Below, piece after piece: positions 43,779 through 52,777 of a stretch of 64,000 bases of DNA (position 1 is the first letter of the stretch; every line of letters begins with the position of its first letter). The notes beneath the pieces are model-generated. The model was not told the DNA's origin. It saw only the letters and a program-made list of their open reading frames with translations, and did no database searches. The stretch spans positions 124,001-188,000 of the forward strand of contig NZ_RYYV01000009.1 in NCBI RefSeq assembly GCF_003977665.1, read 5' to 3'. Both the position numbers and the translations under genes were made by a program. The DNA is from Dyella choica (GTDB lineage: Bacteria; Pseudomonadota; Gammaproteobacteria; Xanthomonadales; Rhodanobacteraceae).

Positions 43779-43826
43779 GGAAGAAAAGAGCTCCCCCGCG
43801 CGAACGGAGGAGCTGATGGGCAACAA

Positions 43827-44837
43827 TCAGTAGCGCAAGGTAACGCTGCTCGCCGTATGGGAGACGTTGTAATTGCACTGCGGGGTAGTGGAGCCAACCG
43901 GGTAGTCCGAACCCCATGGCGGGTTGGAAATCTGACTGAAGCCGGTGTTGTAGACCGCGATGCTCGAATACGTCAGCGGCGAACTGGCCGGCAACTGGTT
44001 GCAGCTGCTGACGCCATAAACTTCCATCACGCCACCGAACACCCAGCGCAGGTTGCCGTAAGGGCTGGTGCTGAGCGTGGTGCTCTTGCCGGTGGTGACA
44101 TCCTTGGAGGTAATGGTCCAGGTGCCGCAATTGTTGGCAGCCTTGCACTGGGTGATCCCCAGGATGGTGTCACCCGCTTTCACGCTGATCGGGCCGCTGT
44201 AGTAAGTGGTCCCGCTTACACAGCAGTTCCAGCTTGATAGCGTCCATATCGTGCCACTGAAAGCGTCATAGCCGAGCACCGGCTGCAGAATGCTTTCCAC
44301 CGTGGGCAGTTGCTCCAGTCCCGGGAAGAAATAGTCGGTCTGCCCGGACTGATTGGTCGGCGTGCTCGGCACCTTCCAAGTCGCCACGATCTTGCCGATG
44401 TTGACGGAGCTGCTGTAATTGGCATCTTCCACCCAGCCGTTGATGGTGGGTTGGCGCAAGGCCTGGATCAACGGCATGAAGGAACTTCCGTTCGGTTCCA
44501 CCCGCGTGCCGTCGAATCGATAGTGCGCCAGCGTGCAAGCTGCCGGTTTGTGCACCATGCCATTGGGCAATTCGATGCTGCCGTCGGCATGCAAGGTTTC
44601 GCCCTCCTCCACGCGCTGGATGCACGAGGCGGAAAAGAAGCCGTTCGGCGTCACCACGTAGTCGGCCGGGACGCCTTGCGGTCGCAGGTTCGCATCGAAC
44701 TCGCCCAGCGCTTTGGGCGTGAACGATTGGCTAGCGTCATCCGCCGCGAACGACATACCGCACGCGGCAAACGCGGCCATGACCACGAGCGCGCATGCGC
44801 TTTTCCACGCTTTCCGTCGTTGCTTAAATGGTTTCAT
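43827..44837 (-). CDS. Exported beta-rich protein, possibly peptidase G1-like
   Basis: The 336-residue protein has a signal peptide (KSACALVVMAAFAACGMSFA). Its C-terminal 220 residues look like a lectin-type beta sandwich: INGWVEDANYSSS, IVATWKVPSTPTNQSGQTDY, FFPGLEQ, SILQPVLGYD, WTLSSWNCC, GPISVKAGDTILGI. The ILQPVLG and GDTILG elements recall peptidase G1 (eqolisin), where a Gln and a Glu are catalytic, but the match is by pattern only. Several Cys (SSWNCC, QCKAANNCG) suggest disulphides. Function is unknown. Confidence 0.65.
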   Translation of the reverse strand: MKPFKQRRKAWKSACALVVMAAFAACGMSFAADDASQSFTPKALGEFDANLRPQGVPADYVVTPNGFFSASCIQRVEEGETLHADGSIELPNGMVHKPAACTLAHYRFDGTRVEPNGSSFMPLIQALRQPTINGWVEDANYSSSVNIGKIVATWKVPSTPTNQSGQTDYFFPGLEQLPTVESILQPVLGYDAFSGTIWTLSSWNCCVSGTTYYSGPISVKAGDTILGITQCKAANNCGTWTITSKDVTTGKSTTLSTSPYGNLRWVFGGVMEVYGVSSCNQLPASSPLTYSSIAVYNTGFSQISNPPWGSDYPVGSTTPQCNYNVSHTASSVTLRY

Positions 44838-45772
44838 GATACGCGTACCTCTTCAAAGTGAGTGGACGCGCTCCTTCGCCGACGAAGGGCTTATCACCGC
44901 TCGAGGTGCAACGCAGACACCAGACCCCCGAAGGGTACCCCTACCCTCCCTGTCGCCCCGGCAAGCAGGGCCGGGGCACTCTCGGCGCAAAGCCGTGCAT
45001 CAGCGGTGAACGAATGGTTGGCTTTTCACAAGCCGTGTACGTCTCACCGCACAAATCCAGCAGCCGGAAAATTTCGCCCATGTCCGGGACGCCGCTCAAT
45101 GAACGGCACCCAGTTCCCGAAGCGTTGCCAGCATGTCCTGATTGCCTTGCTTGGCGGCAATGGCCATGGGCGTTTGGCCCTGGGCGTCGCGGCTGTCCAG
45201 ATGCGCTCCCGCGTGCGCCAATTCGGCCAGCAGATCTTTTCGACCGAATAGCACGGCAAACCAACGACTGCGATCGCCGGAGGCAGTGCGGTAGCGAAGA
45301 TGAAACTCGGCACATGCACCTCGTCGATGTACGTCATCGTGTTATGGCTTCGCGCCGGATCACGATGTCGCGCCGGCATTCCGGCCCCTCTCAGGTCGCG
45401 TGCGGGAAACAGCCGGTGCGGCGTTCCAGGGTGGCGAAAACGCGGAAGCGCTGTTCCCGCCTCAGGTTTGCCAAGGTCGATTCAAAGTGGGCGAGTTAGT
45501 CGATCATGGCGGCCTCTATAGCAATGGCCTGCCGCCAGGGGGGGGCCGTAGCAATCCTACGGGGCTCGCACGCATTGTTGAAATTGAAAAATGCCACCGA
45601 TCGATATTAGCCATCTACAGGTGAGCCAACCCATCCATCACACCATTTGGACGGCTATTGCACAAAACCGGGAAGTAGGCATAGGCTTGAGCCGCATCCG
45701 CACGATCCCCCCGTGTCCCCACACGGCGTGATGGATGCCTACAACCCACATCGAAAGTCAGGAGGTCGTCCT
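44838..45772. other. 935-base gap with a broken ankyrin gene
   Basis: The only recognisable content is an ankyrin-repeat remnant on the minus strand (45096-45340). The rest, including 45400-45770, has only short unsupported frames. The TonB-type gene that follows has its own ribosome site. Confidence 0.45.
45096..45340 (-). pseudogene. Ankyrin-repeat protein remnant without a start codon
   Basis: On the minus strand a stop-to-stop frame ends at TGA (45098-45096) and reads RKDLLAELAHAGAHLDSRDA then GQTPMAIAAKQGNQDMLATL and RELGAVH. This is one full ankyrin repeat and the start of the C-terminal cap. The frame runs back about 80 codons to a TAA without any ATG, GTG or TTG start in a good place, so the 5' part has been lost or frame-shifted. 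Ankyrin genes next to catalase and exported proteins are common in this group; the original partner is unknown. Confidence 0.6.
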
Positions 45773-46435
45773 ATGTCGTCCGCAGGCCTGGCAGTCGTTC
45801 GTCATGCGCATCATCCGGACATGGCGCGTGTTTCCGCGCTCAGTGCAGCCATCGCCCTCAACCTTGTCGCCTTGGTCTTCGCACTGCGCCCTTTGGCTCC
45901 GCAGATCGCCGAAGTGCTGACATCACCTAAAACCACTACCATAACCATGATCGAGCCACCGCCGGTGCAGCCACCGCCTCCGGACATCCTGGTGAAGCCG
46001 CTGCCGAAAGCCGTGCCGGTTGCCCCGCACGTGCCGATCGTGCAGCACGAGCAGCCAAAATCCCCCCCCATCACCGCCCCACCCACGATCGAGCCTTCGC
46101 CTAACAGTCGACCTGTTACGCCAACACCGACTGCTCCGCCACAGACCATCGCGCCGGGCGTGGTGTCATTGGCCTATCGCTCGTCGCCGTTGCATTTCCC
46201 AACGCAAGCCCTGCGCATGCATGTGCAAGGCACGGTGCTGTTGCGCGTGCTGGTGGATGAAAGCGGCAAGCCGGTCGACGTCGTGATCGAGCACAGCAGC
46301 GGCTCTGCCGTGTTGGACAAGAGCGCACGTGAGCAGGTGCTGGCGAGCTGGCTATTCCAGCCGGCCGTGATGGCCGGTCATGCGGTCAAGGCGTGGGCGA
46401 GCGTGCCTGTCAGCTTTGTGTTGAACGATATGTAA
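45773..46435 (+). CDS. TonB-family energy transducer
   Basis: The 220-residue protein has one N-terminal membrane helix (VSALSAAIALNLVALVFAL), a Pro-rich periplasmic stretch (PPPVQPPPPDILVKPLP and further TPTPTAPP), and a C-terminal TonB domain (YRSSPLHFPTQALRMHVQGT, VLLRVLVDESGKPVDVVI, ASWLFQPAV). It would carry energy from ExbBD to outer-membrane receptors. AGGAGGT lies seven bases before the ATG at 45773. No exbB/exbD or receptor gene is adjacent. Confidence 0.9.
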   Translation: MSSAGLAVVRHAHHPDMARVSALSAAIALNLVALVFALRPLAPQIAEVLTSPKTTTITMIEPPPVQPPPPDILVKPLPKAVPVAPHVPIVQHEQPKSPPITAPPTIEPSPNSRPVTPTPTAPPQTIAPGVVSLAYRSSPLHFPTQALRMHVQGTVLLRVLVDESGKPVDVVIEHSSGSAVLDKSAREQVLASWLFQPAVMAGHAVKAWASVPVSFVLNDM

Positions 46436-46519
46436 AGAACGACCGGCACGGATAGGGAGGCAGGGGAGAAAAACCGGCACTGAGGCGGCGCCGGCGGCCT
46501 TCCCTGCTCCCTGCACCAT

Positions 46520-46792
46520 TCAGTGCGGAACCGGCGCGACCGAGGGCTTGCGTGCAAGATGGACTATCGTCCAGATCAGGCCGAACAGGAGCAATGCCGG
46601 CAGCATTACCGGCAGCAACGACAAGGCGATCAGCGGCAACACCAGCAGCATGACCAGGCCGCCGATAACGATCCCCAACGCCCCGGCAAACAGGCTGAAC
46701 AAACCGCCGATCAGTCCAAAGGTCAGCTTGAAGACCAGGCCGACCAGCCACAGCCCGCCTACCACCAAGAAAATGACCATCAGCTCGATCAT
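46520..46792 (-). CDS. Small hydrophobic membrane protein
   Basis: The 90-residue product is almost entirely hydrophobic, with Gly/Leu-rich segments (VIFLVVGGLWLVGLVFKL, GALGIVIGGLVMLLVLPLI, LLPVMLPALLLFGLIWTIV), giving two or three membrane helices and a short polar end. No family is recognised. It stands alone, convergent with the tonB-like gene. It may be a stress-type small membrane protein. Confidence 0.6.
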   Translation of the reverse strand: MIELMVIFLVVGGLWLVGLVFKLTFGLIGGLFSLFAGALGIVIGGLVMLLVLPLIALSLLPVMLPALLLFGLIWTIVHLARKPSVAPVPH

Positions 46793-46982
46793 GTCCGTTC
46801 CTCCGGCATCGTTACGCGCTTGGATGCGCTTGGGCTCGACAAAGGTTTAAGGATTTGTCTGCAAGGCCTGCACAGCCGATATCCTTGGCTCCGCTTGATG
46901 ACAAGCATAGGCCGATGCGGCCGACGTTTCATGCTACGGAAGTCATGCCGGCTCTGCTGCGGCCTTACGACCATTTAACGGC

Positions 46983-47606
46983 GTGCATGCTCCACTGCGG
47001 AGCATCTTAGGTCTGCTCAAGAACCGTATGCGCACCTATCGACACAGTCTTAAACGCTTGCGTGATATGGCGCTGGCCTATTCGCTGGAAAAAAACCCGG
47101 ATCTCGCTTCGCTTGCCCGCGAACTCGGCGCAATCGTGCATCGCGATGCGCACAAGCTTGCCGACGGCCTTTCCGATTTGCGTACGCACAATCGCGGTTT
47201 CGAACGCTGGCTGGTCGCGCGACGCAGCCACCCCGGCGTCAGCGTCCTGGTAATGGCATGGCCGCCTGGCTACAGCACGCCGTCGCATGATCATGCGGGT
47301 TTTTGGGGTATCGAGCTGAGCCTGTATGGCGCGCTCGAAGTGGAATCGTGGTCGCGTGCATCCACGTCGGAAGCTTGGCAATTGCGCGGCCGCGACTGGC
47401 TCGGCCCTGGCGATGCGACCTGGTTCGACGCGGACCCGCCTTACATGCATCGCTGCCGCAATCTTTCGCGACAGGAAACGGCGCTGACCTTGCACGTATA
47501 CGGTGGCGACCTCGAAGATTTTGCCGCGTATGAGCAGGTCGAGGCAGAGCCGTACTGGCAGAGCTTGCTGCAAAGAGCTCGGATCGCCGGCCCGCTGCGC
47601 GTCTGA
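46983..47606 (+). CDS. Cysteine-dioxygenase-like cupin protein
   Basis: The 207-residue protein has a cupin core with PSHDHAGFWGIELSLYGALE (two His iron ligands) and ALTLHVYGGDL (third His), the three-His pattern of thiol dioxygenases. Cysteine dioxygenase converts cysteine to its sulfinate with Fe(II) and oxygen. The GTG at 46983 is used here; an ATG at 47028 (MRTYRHSLKRL) may be the true start, as neither has a strong ribosome site. It lies 39 bases upstream of a flavoprotein gene and is likely co-transcribed. 3-mercaptopropionate is an alternative substrate. Confidence 0.8.
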   Translation: MHAPLRSILGLLKNRMRTYRHSLKRLRDMALAYSLEKNPDLASLARELGAIVHRDAHKLADGLSDLRTHNRGFERWLVARRSHPGVSVLVMAWPPGYSTPSHDHAGFWGIELSLYGALEVESWSRASTSEAWQLRGRDWLGPGDATWFDADPPYMHRCRNLSRQETALTLHVYGGDLEDFAAYEQVEAEPYWQSLLQRARIAGPLRV

Positions 47607-47645
47607 CCTGGGCAAACGCGTTTTTCGCACCATTCAAGGAGTGAC

Positions 47646-49013
47646 ATGTTTCGACGCGTCGCCATCATTGGCGGCGGCGCCGCGGGGGCTACGCTGCTAA
47701 GCGAACTGCTGGAGCGCCCCGTGTCGCAGCCGCTACACCTGGACTGGTACACCGGCGGCGGCACGCCAGGTCGCGGCGTTGCTTACGGTACGCGCTCGGA
47801 ACGGCATCTGCTTAACGTGCGCGCCGCCTCCATGGGCATGTTCGCCAGCCGGCCCAGTGGCTTTCTGGAACACATGCAGAAGGCTGATCCCAGCATTTCC
47901 GGCACCGATTTCCTGCCCCGTTGCCGCTACGGCGAATACCTTGAAGCCCAAACCGCCAGCGCGTTGGCACGCGCCAAGAGCAATGGCCACGATGTACGTG
48001 TAGTGCCCTACGAAGTCGATGCGATGGTGCCCGAAAACGACGGCGTCACCCTCTTTCAGGGGGAAGCCACCACGCGCGTCGAAGCCGCCGTGCTCGCGCT
48101 CGGCACCTTGCCGCCGCGTCCGCTTTCGCAAGTGGATGACAGCGCCCTGGCCAGCGGTCGCTACATCATGCAACCATGGCCCTTTCTTGCCGAAGCCAAG
48201 CCGCACGCGCAGGCCCATCATGTCGTGGTCATCGGCCTGGGGCTGACTGCCGTCGATGTGATCGTCGAACTGGCAGCACTGTGGCCGAATGCACACTTCA
48301 CGGGAATTTCCCGTCACGGCCTGCTGCCGGAAGCGCACCAGGCCAGCGCCGCGCTGCCGTTCGAAGACAGCGAGGAACTGATCGAGGCGATGCGCGATGC
48401 ACCGGACATGCGCACCTGGATGCGTCTGCTGCGCGAAGCCGTCGGGCATACCGACGACTGGCGCCGCGTGATCGACTGCCTGCGTCCACATACACAGGAA
48501 CTCTGGCAGTTGCTGTCGCTCGCCGACCGCTCGCGTTTCCTGCGCCATGCGCGTTGGGCGTGGGAGCGCGCGCGCCATCGCCTGCCACTGCAGGTGGCAC
48601 AATCCATCGCCGCGCTGGAAAAAAAAGGCCGCCTGCAACGCCACGGCGGGCACCTGCACGGCGTAACGCTAGGCGAGCACGGCCCGCAATTGCGCTTCGT
48701 ACCGAAAGGCGACAAGCGCGAACGCACGCTTGATGCCGACCTGGTCGTGCAATGCATCGGTCTGGACAACGACATCCGCCGCACCCAGCACCCCCTGTTG
48801 CAACAGATGGTCACCAACGGCCACATCCGCCCCGACCCTTTCGGCTTGGGGCTACAAGCCATGCCGGACGGCCGCCTGCTACACGACGGCACTGCGTGGC
48901 CGCGACTGTTTGCTATCGGCAGCATGCTGCGCGGCACCTTGTGGGAATCCACCGCCATGCCGGAAATACGACAACAGGCGCGGCACCTGGCGGATCATTT
49001 GCTGGCGGACTGA
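47646..49013 (+). CDS. FAD/NAD(P)-binding oxidoreductase paired with the cupin
   Basis: The 455-residue protein opens with the dinucleotide-binding VAIIGGGAAGATLLSELL and has TPGRGVAYGTRSERHLLNVRA, the signature of the FAD-NAD(P)-binding family (Pfam NAD_binding_9), a second nucleotide site at HVVVIGLGLTAVDVIVEL and a C-terminal RLFAIGSMLRGTLWES. Such proteins resemble flavin monooxygenases or HpnW-like dehydrogenases. It follows the thiol-dioxygenase-like gene, so a joint role in sulfur amino acid or thiol oxidation is likely but untested. Confidence 0.78.
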   Translation: MFRRVAIIGGGAAGATLLSELLERPVSQPLHLDWYTGGGTPGRGVAYGTRSERHLLNVRAASMGMFASRPSGFLEHMQKADPSISGTDFLPRCRYGEYLEAQTASALARAKSNGHDVRVVPYEVDAMVPENDGVTLFQGEATTRVEAAVLALGTLPPRPLSQVDDSALASGRYIMQPWPFLAEAKPHAQAHHVVVIGLGLTAVDVIVELAALWPNAHFTGISRHGLLPEAHQASAALPFEDSEELIEAMRDAPDMRTWMRLLREAVGHTDDWRRVIDCLRPHTQELWQLLSLADRSRFLRHARWAWERARHRLPLQVAQSIAALEKKGRLQRHGGHLHGVTLGEHGPQLRFVPKGDKRERTLDADLVVQCIGLDNDIRRTQHPLLQQMVTNGHIRPDPFGLGLQAMPDGRLLHDGTAWPRLFAIGSMLRGTLWESTAMPEIRQQARHLADHLLAD

Positions 49014-49109
49014 CTTCCGGACTGCCCCTCCCCTGCGACGGCAGGGTGGGGTTGTGTGGGCTTGCGGCATAGTTTGAATTGACCGCGAGGCTGCTTCACC
49101 CCACCCCAA

Positions 49110-49136
49110 CCCTCCCCTACTGCACGTAGGGGAGGG
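49110..49136 (+). repeat. Family C CT-rich hairpin
   Basis: CCCTCCCCTAC and GTAGGGGAGGG pair perfectly over 11 bases with a five-base loop. It lies between the flavoprotein and cardiolipin synthase genes. Near-identical stems lie at 57607 and 61426. Confidence 0.75.
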
Positions 49137-49193
49137 AGCCGATCGCGGCATGCTTGGAACCATCGGGTGTCCCCTCGCCCAACGCGAAGAGGC

Positions 49194-50612
49194 ATGGTCT
49201 ACTTCACGCCCATGACCTTAGCGCAACTCCTCGCCTTGCTCGCCTTCATGCTGCATGTGGCCGGCATCCTTGCCGCCATGCATGCAGTGATGAATACGCG
49301 CACTCCGCAAGGTGCGTTCGCATGGGCGCTGGGCTTGTCGCTGCTGCCTTACGTCACGCTGCTGCCTTACCTCTATCTCGGGCGCAGCCATTTCCAGGGC
49401 TATGTAACGCTGCATCGCGTGCATCGCCAGCGATTTTCGCAGGCGTTGCAACGCGGTGAACATGTCGACGCCCCCCCGTCGTGCATTCGCTACACCGCGC
49501 TGATGCAGATGATGCATGGCACGTTTCATCCCGGGCAGCAGTTGAAATTGCTGGTCGATGGCGAAGCGGCTTTCGAAGCGATCTTTCAGGCCATCGCGCG
49601 GGCCGAACACTGCATTCTGGTGCAGTTCTTCATCTTCCATGCCGATGGCCTCGGGCACCGCATGCAGCAAGCCTTGCTTGAGCGGGCAGCTGCCGGCGTG
49701 CGCGTGTTCGTGCTGTTCGACGGCATCGGCAGCCATGCCCTGCCCCGGCACTATGTAGAAACCCTGCGCCAGGGCGGCGTGGCGATCCAGCCGTTTGCCA
49801 CGCAACGGCGCCCCCATCGCTTCCAGCTCAATTTCCGCAACCATCGCAAGATTGTCGTGGTCGACGGCTGCCAGGGTTTCGTGGGCGGTCTCAACGTCGG
49901 GGATGAGTATCTGGGCCTGAAGCCGCCTCTCTCCCCCTGGCGCGACACCCATCTGCAGCTGGCCGGACCGGCCGTGGACGACCTGCAGCGCAGCTTTGCC
50001 GTGGACTGGCACTGGGTGACCGGGGAATTGCCGCCCATGCTGCCGCCTCGTCCGGCCCAAGGCGGCGCCCATACGCTGATTGCGGTCACCGGCCCAGCCG
50101 ACCTGCAGGAAACCTGCTCGCTTTTCTTTACGGTCGCCATCAACGCCGCACGCAAGCGCTTATGGCTCAGCACGCCCTACTTCGTTCCCGACCAGGCCGT
50201 GATGACCGCGTTGCGCCTGGCGGTAATGCGCGGCGTGGACGTGCGCGTGCTGCTGCCCTCGCGCCCGGATCACCACACCGTGTTTCTTGCTTCGAGCCTG
50301 CACGCGCGCGATGCGATCGAGGCCGGCGTCCGCATGTATCGCTACCGGCCAGGCTTCATGCATCAGAAGGTCATCCTGATCGACGACGACGCTGCCTGCG
50401 TCAGCAGCATGAACCTGGACAACCGCTCGTTCCGGCTCAATTTCGAGATCGGCGCGTTGAGCGTGGATCAGGCGTTTGCCCGCGACGTGGAGCAAATGCT
50501 GCAGGAGGACTTCAGCAAGTCGACTGAAATCACGCGCGAGGAATACCGCAAGGCAACTTATCCAAGGAAGCTCGCCATGCATGTGGCGCGGCTGTTTGAC
50601 CCGATATTGTAG
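49194..50612 (+). CDS. cls: Cardiolipin synthase (phospholipase D family)
   Basis: The product, 472 residues from the ATG at 49194, has two N-terminal membrane helices and two HKD motifs: NHRKIVVVDG...GGLNVGDEYLG and MHQKVILIDDDAACVSSMNLDNRS. It joins two phosphatidylglycerols (or PG and another phospholipid) to make cardiolipin at the inner membrane. The length and the NLDNRSFRLNFE element fit ClsA-type enzymes. A GTG nine codons upstream is another possible start. The downstream gene is convergent. Confidence 0.93.
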   Translation: MVYFTPMTLAQLLALLAFMLHVAGILAAMHAVMNTRTPQGAFAWALGLSLLPYVTLLPYLYLGRSHFQGYVTLHRVHRQRFSQALQRGEHVDAPPSCIRYTALMQMMHGTFHPGQQLKLLVDGEAAFEAIFQAIARAEHCILVQFFIFHADGLGHRMQQALLERAAAGVRVFVLFDGIGSHALPRHYVETLRQGGVAIQPFATQRRPHRFQLNFRNHRKIVVVDGCQGFVGGLNVGDEYLGLKPPLSPWRDTHLQLAGPAVDDLQRSFAVDWHWVTGELPPMLPPRPAQGGAHTLIAVTGPADLQETCSLFFTVAINAARKRLWLSTPYFVPDQAVMTALRLAVMRGVDVRVLLPSRPDHHTVFLASSLHARDAIEAGVRMYRYRPGFMHQKVILIDDDAACVSSMNLDNRSFRLNFEIGALSVDQAFARDVEQMLQEDFSKSTEITREEYRKATYPRKLAMHVARLFDPIL

Positions 50613-50996
50613 TTAATCTCCGCGCAGCGCCCGCCGCCAGTCGCCGCCGCGAAGGATCCAGCCCAGGCCAGCGCCGACCAGCGCCCCGACCATCTCCCAG
50701 AACACGCGCTGCCCGATATTGTCCGGATCGTGCACCTGCGCCAGCCGCGCCTTCAGGAACTGAATCGAATTCATGTTCGCGTAGTTGAAATAGACCAGGT
50801 CCCACAAGTCGCCACTGGCGGTAAGCAGCAGGGAAAGCAGGAAGGCGATGGTGATCACGCGCAGCGGGTTCCAGCCTTGTTTGCGGCCAATGACGTGCAA
50901 CACCAGGTACAGCAGCAGGGCTACGACCGCGCTGATCGCGCCCGCTTCCAGTCCGCCCTCCAGGCCATACCCCATCCACGATTGGTCGTAATGCAT
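50613..50996 (-). CDS. Small membrane protein of unknown function
   Basis: The 127-residue protein has three hydrophobic segments (GAISAVVALLLYLVLHVIG, VITIAFLLSLLLTASGDLW, FWEMVGALVGAGLGWIL) and a charged end (RGGDWRRALRGD). No family is recognised. Its stop lies directly next to the cls stop on the other strand. It is divergent from pncA. Confidence 0.6.
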   Translation of the reverse strand: MHYDQSWMGYGLEGGLEAGAISAVVALLLYLVLHVIGRKQGWNPLRVITIAFLLSLLLTASGDLWDLVYFNYANMNSIQFLKARLAQVHDPDNIGQRVFWEMVGALVGAGLGWILRGGDWRRALRGD

Positions 50997-51081
50997 CTAC
51001 CGTTCCCGCCTGCCCGCAGTGATCGCTTGCATTATGCCGGCGAAGCGAGTTGGAATCATGCGCCCGCTCAGCAGACCCATC

Positions 51082-51717
51082 ATGCACTCCCAAGCCGCCC
51101 TGATCGTCGTCGACCTGCAACCGGATTTCATGCCCGGCGGCGCGCTGGCCTGCCATGCCGAGGACGCCATCGTTGCCGGCATCGACCGGTTGCTGCACAG
51201 TCGCCTTTTCAGGCACGTGGTAGCCACTCAGGACTGGCACCCGCGCGGACACGTCTCCTTCGCCAGCACGCACGCTGGCAAGCGCCCGTTCGAGCAGATC
51301 CCGCTTTACGGCCATCCGCAAACCCTGTGGCCGGACCACTGCGTGCAGGCCACGCCGGGTGCGGCACTGCACCCAGGTGTCGACTGGTCGCCGGTGGACC
51401 TGATCCTGCGCAAGGGCAGTCATCCGCAGGTGGATTCCTATAGCGCCTTTCAAGAGAACCACGGACCGGATGGCCGGCGCCCCAGCACCGGGCTGGCTGG
51501 CTGGCTGCGGGAGCGCGGCGTGAACGAGGTGTACGCGGTAGGGCTGGCGCGCGAAGTCTGCGTGTTGTGGACGGTGCAGGATGCGCTGGCGCTGGGATTC
51601 CGGGCGCACGTGGTATGGGACCTGACGCGGCCGGTGACGCCGGACAGTGATGCGGCTACGCGGGCGATGCTGGAGAACTTGGGGGTAGGGGTCGTGGAGT
51701 CGGCCCAGCTGTCCTGA
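51082..51717 (+). CDS. pncA: Nicotinamidase
   Basis: Hydrolyses nicotinamide to nicotinate in NAD recycling. The 211-residue protein has the isochorismatase-fold start ALIVVDLQPDFMPGGAL (catalytic Asp), TQDWHPRGHVSFASTH (metal-binding Asp/His), the Lys in ILRKGSHP and the nucleophile Cys in VGLAREVCVLWT. In most PncA proteins that segment reads GLATDYCV, so REVCV is a small variation. The ATG at 51082 gives the normal N-terminus. Confidence 0.93.
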   Translation: MHSQAALIVVDLQPDFMPGGALACHAEDAIVAGIDRLLHSRLFRHVVATQDWHPRGHVSFASTHAGKRPFEQIPLYGHPQTLWPDHCVQATPGAALHPGVDWSPVDLILRKGSHPQVDSYSAFQENHGPDGRRPSTGLAGWLRERGVNEVYAVGLAREVCVLWTVQDALALGFRAHVVWDLTRPVTPDSDAATRAMLENLGVGVVESAQLS

Positions 51718-51741
51718 CCGGCTGCAGGGAAAGGAGCAGCA

Positions 51742-51936
51742 TCAAGCCTCGTCTTCTCCCGCCACGCTCACCTGCACCTCCTCATCCGCCCCGATCCACA
51801 CCGCCACGCTGATCGGCCGGCAACACACCTGGCAGTCCTCGACGTAATGCTGGTCGCCCGCCGACGCGTCGACCAGCAGCTCGATGCGCTCGCCGCAATA
51901 GGGGCATTGGATGGTGCGTGGCGTCAGCATGCTCAT
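51742..51936 (-). CDS. CPXCG motif cysteine-rich protein
   Basis: The 64-residue protein has CPYCGERIELLVD and CQVCCRPI, two knuckles of a small zinc ribbon, as in the CPXCG family. It starts within the stop of the HAD hydrolase gene (ATGA overlap), so the two are co-translated. Function is unknown; the family is usually single-domain and acidic at its end, as here (GADEEVQVSVAGEDEA). Confidence 0.8.
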   Translation of the reverse strand: MSMLTPRTIQCPYCGERIELLVDASAGDQHYVEDCQVCCRPISVAVWIGADEEVQVSVAGEDEA

Positions 51937-52658
51937 GCCAGGGACATGGCCCGTTCGGCCAGCTGCGCGATAGCGACAGGAATGGCCGAAGGCATATCGA
52001 CGGTGAGCATCCGGGGCGCGTCCGCCTCGCCCAGGCCGTTTTCCAGTTCGTGCTCCCAGGTCACGTGGTAAGGCATGTGCACGCCCCACCCGCCCAGGCG
52101 GATCACCGGCTCGATGTCCGAGCGCAATGAATTGCCCACCATGGCGAACTGCACAGGCTGCAGCGAGAACTCGCTGAGCACCCGGCGATAGGTCGTCACG
52201 TCCTTTTCCGACACGATCTCGATCCGGTGGAACAAGTCCGCCATGCCGGACTGCGCCACTTTCTTCTCCTGGTGGAACAGGTCGCCCTTGGTGATCAGCA
52301 CCACTTCGTGATGCTCGGCCACGGCGGCCACCGCCTCGCGCACACCCGGCAGCAGCTCCACCGGATGCTGCAACACTGTCTTGCCGATCTCCACCAGGGC
52401 ATGAATGTCGGCGGCGGAGATGCTGCCTTCGGTGACGGCTATGGCCGTTTCCACCATCGACAGCGTCATGCCTTTGGCCCCGTAGCCAAACAGCTTAAGA
52501 TTGCGCCGCTCGGTCGCCAGCATGCTGGCCTGGACCTGGACATCGCCCACGTCCACGTAGCGCCCGATGATATCGGTGAAGCGAGCGCTGGCTTCGCGGT
52601 AATAGCCCTCGCTATGCCAAAGCGTGTCGTCGCCGTCGAAACCGATGAGCTTGAGCAT
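51933..52658 (-). CDS. HAD-superfamily hydrolase
   Basis: The 241-residue protein has the HAD motif I IGFDGDDTLWHSE, motif II VVLITKGD, the Lys of motif III, and the acidic motif IV near GNSLRSDIEPVIRLGGWGV. DGDDTLW in place of DxDGTL is typical of the YjjG-like and xanthomonad members. A cap domain lies between residues 20 and 95. It would be a cytosolic phosphatase of unknown substrate. The start at 52658 is chosen because MLKLIGFDGDDTL is the family N-terminus. Confidence 0.85.
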   Translation of the reverse strand: MLKLIGFDGDDTLWHSEGYYREASARFTDIIGRYVDVGDVQVQASMLATERRNLKLFGYGAKGMTLSMVETAIAVTEGSISAADIHALVEIGKTVLQHPVELLPGVREAVAAVAEHHEVVLITKGDLFHQEKKVAQSGMADLFHRIEIVSEKDVTTYRRVLSEFSLQPVQFAMVGNSLRSDIEPVIRLGGWGVHMPYHVTWEHELENGLGEADAPRMLTVDMPSAIPVAIAQLAERAMSLA

Positions 52659-52777
52659 GGCGCATCCTTGGAGAGGGATTGGCAAGCTTACCGCGCCGGC
52701 CAACCCGGCGCATGCCGTGCCGGAGGTCCCGGCGCGAACGCTACAATTCGCTCTTAAGCACCAGGTGGGAGTCGCAC

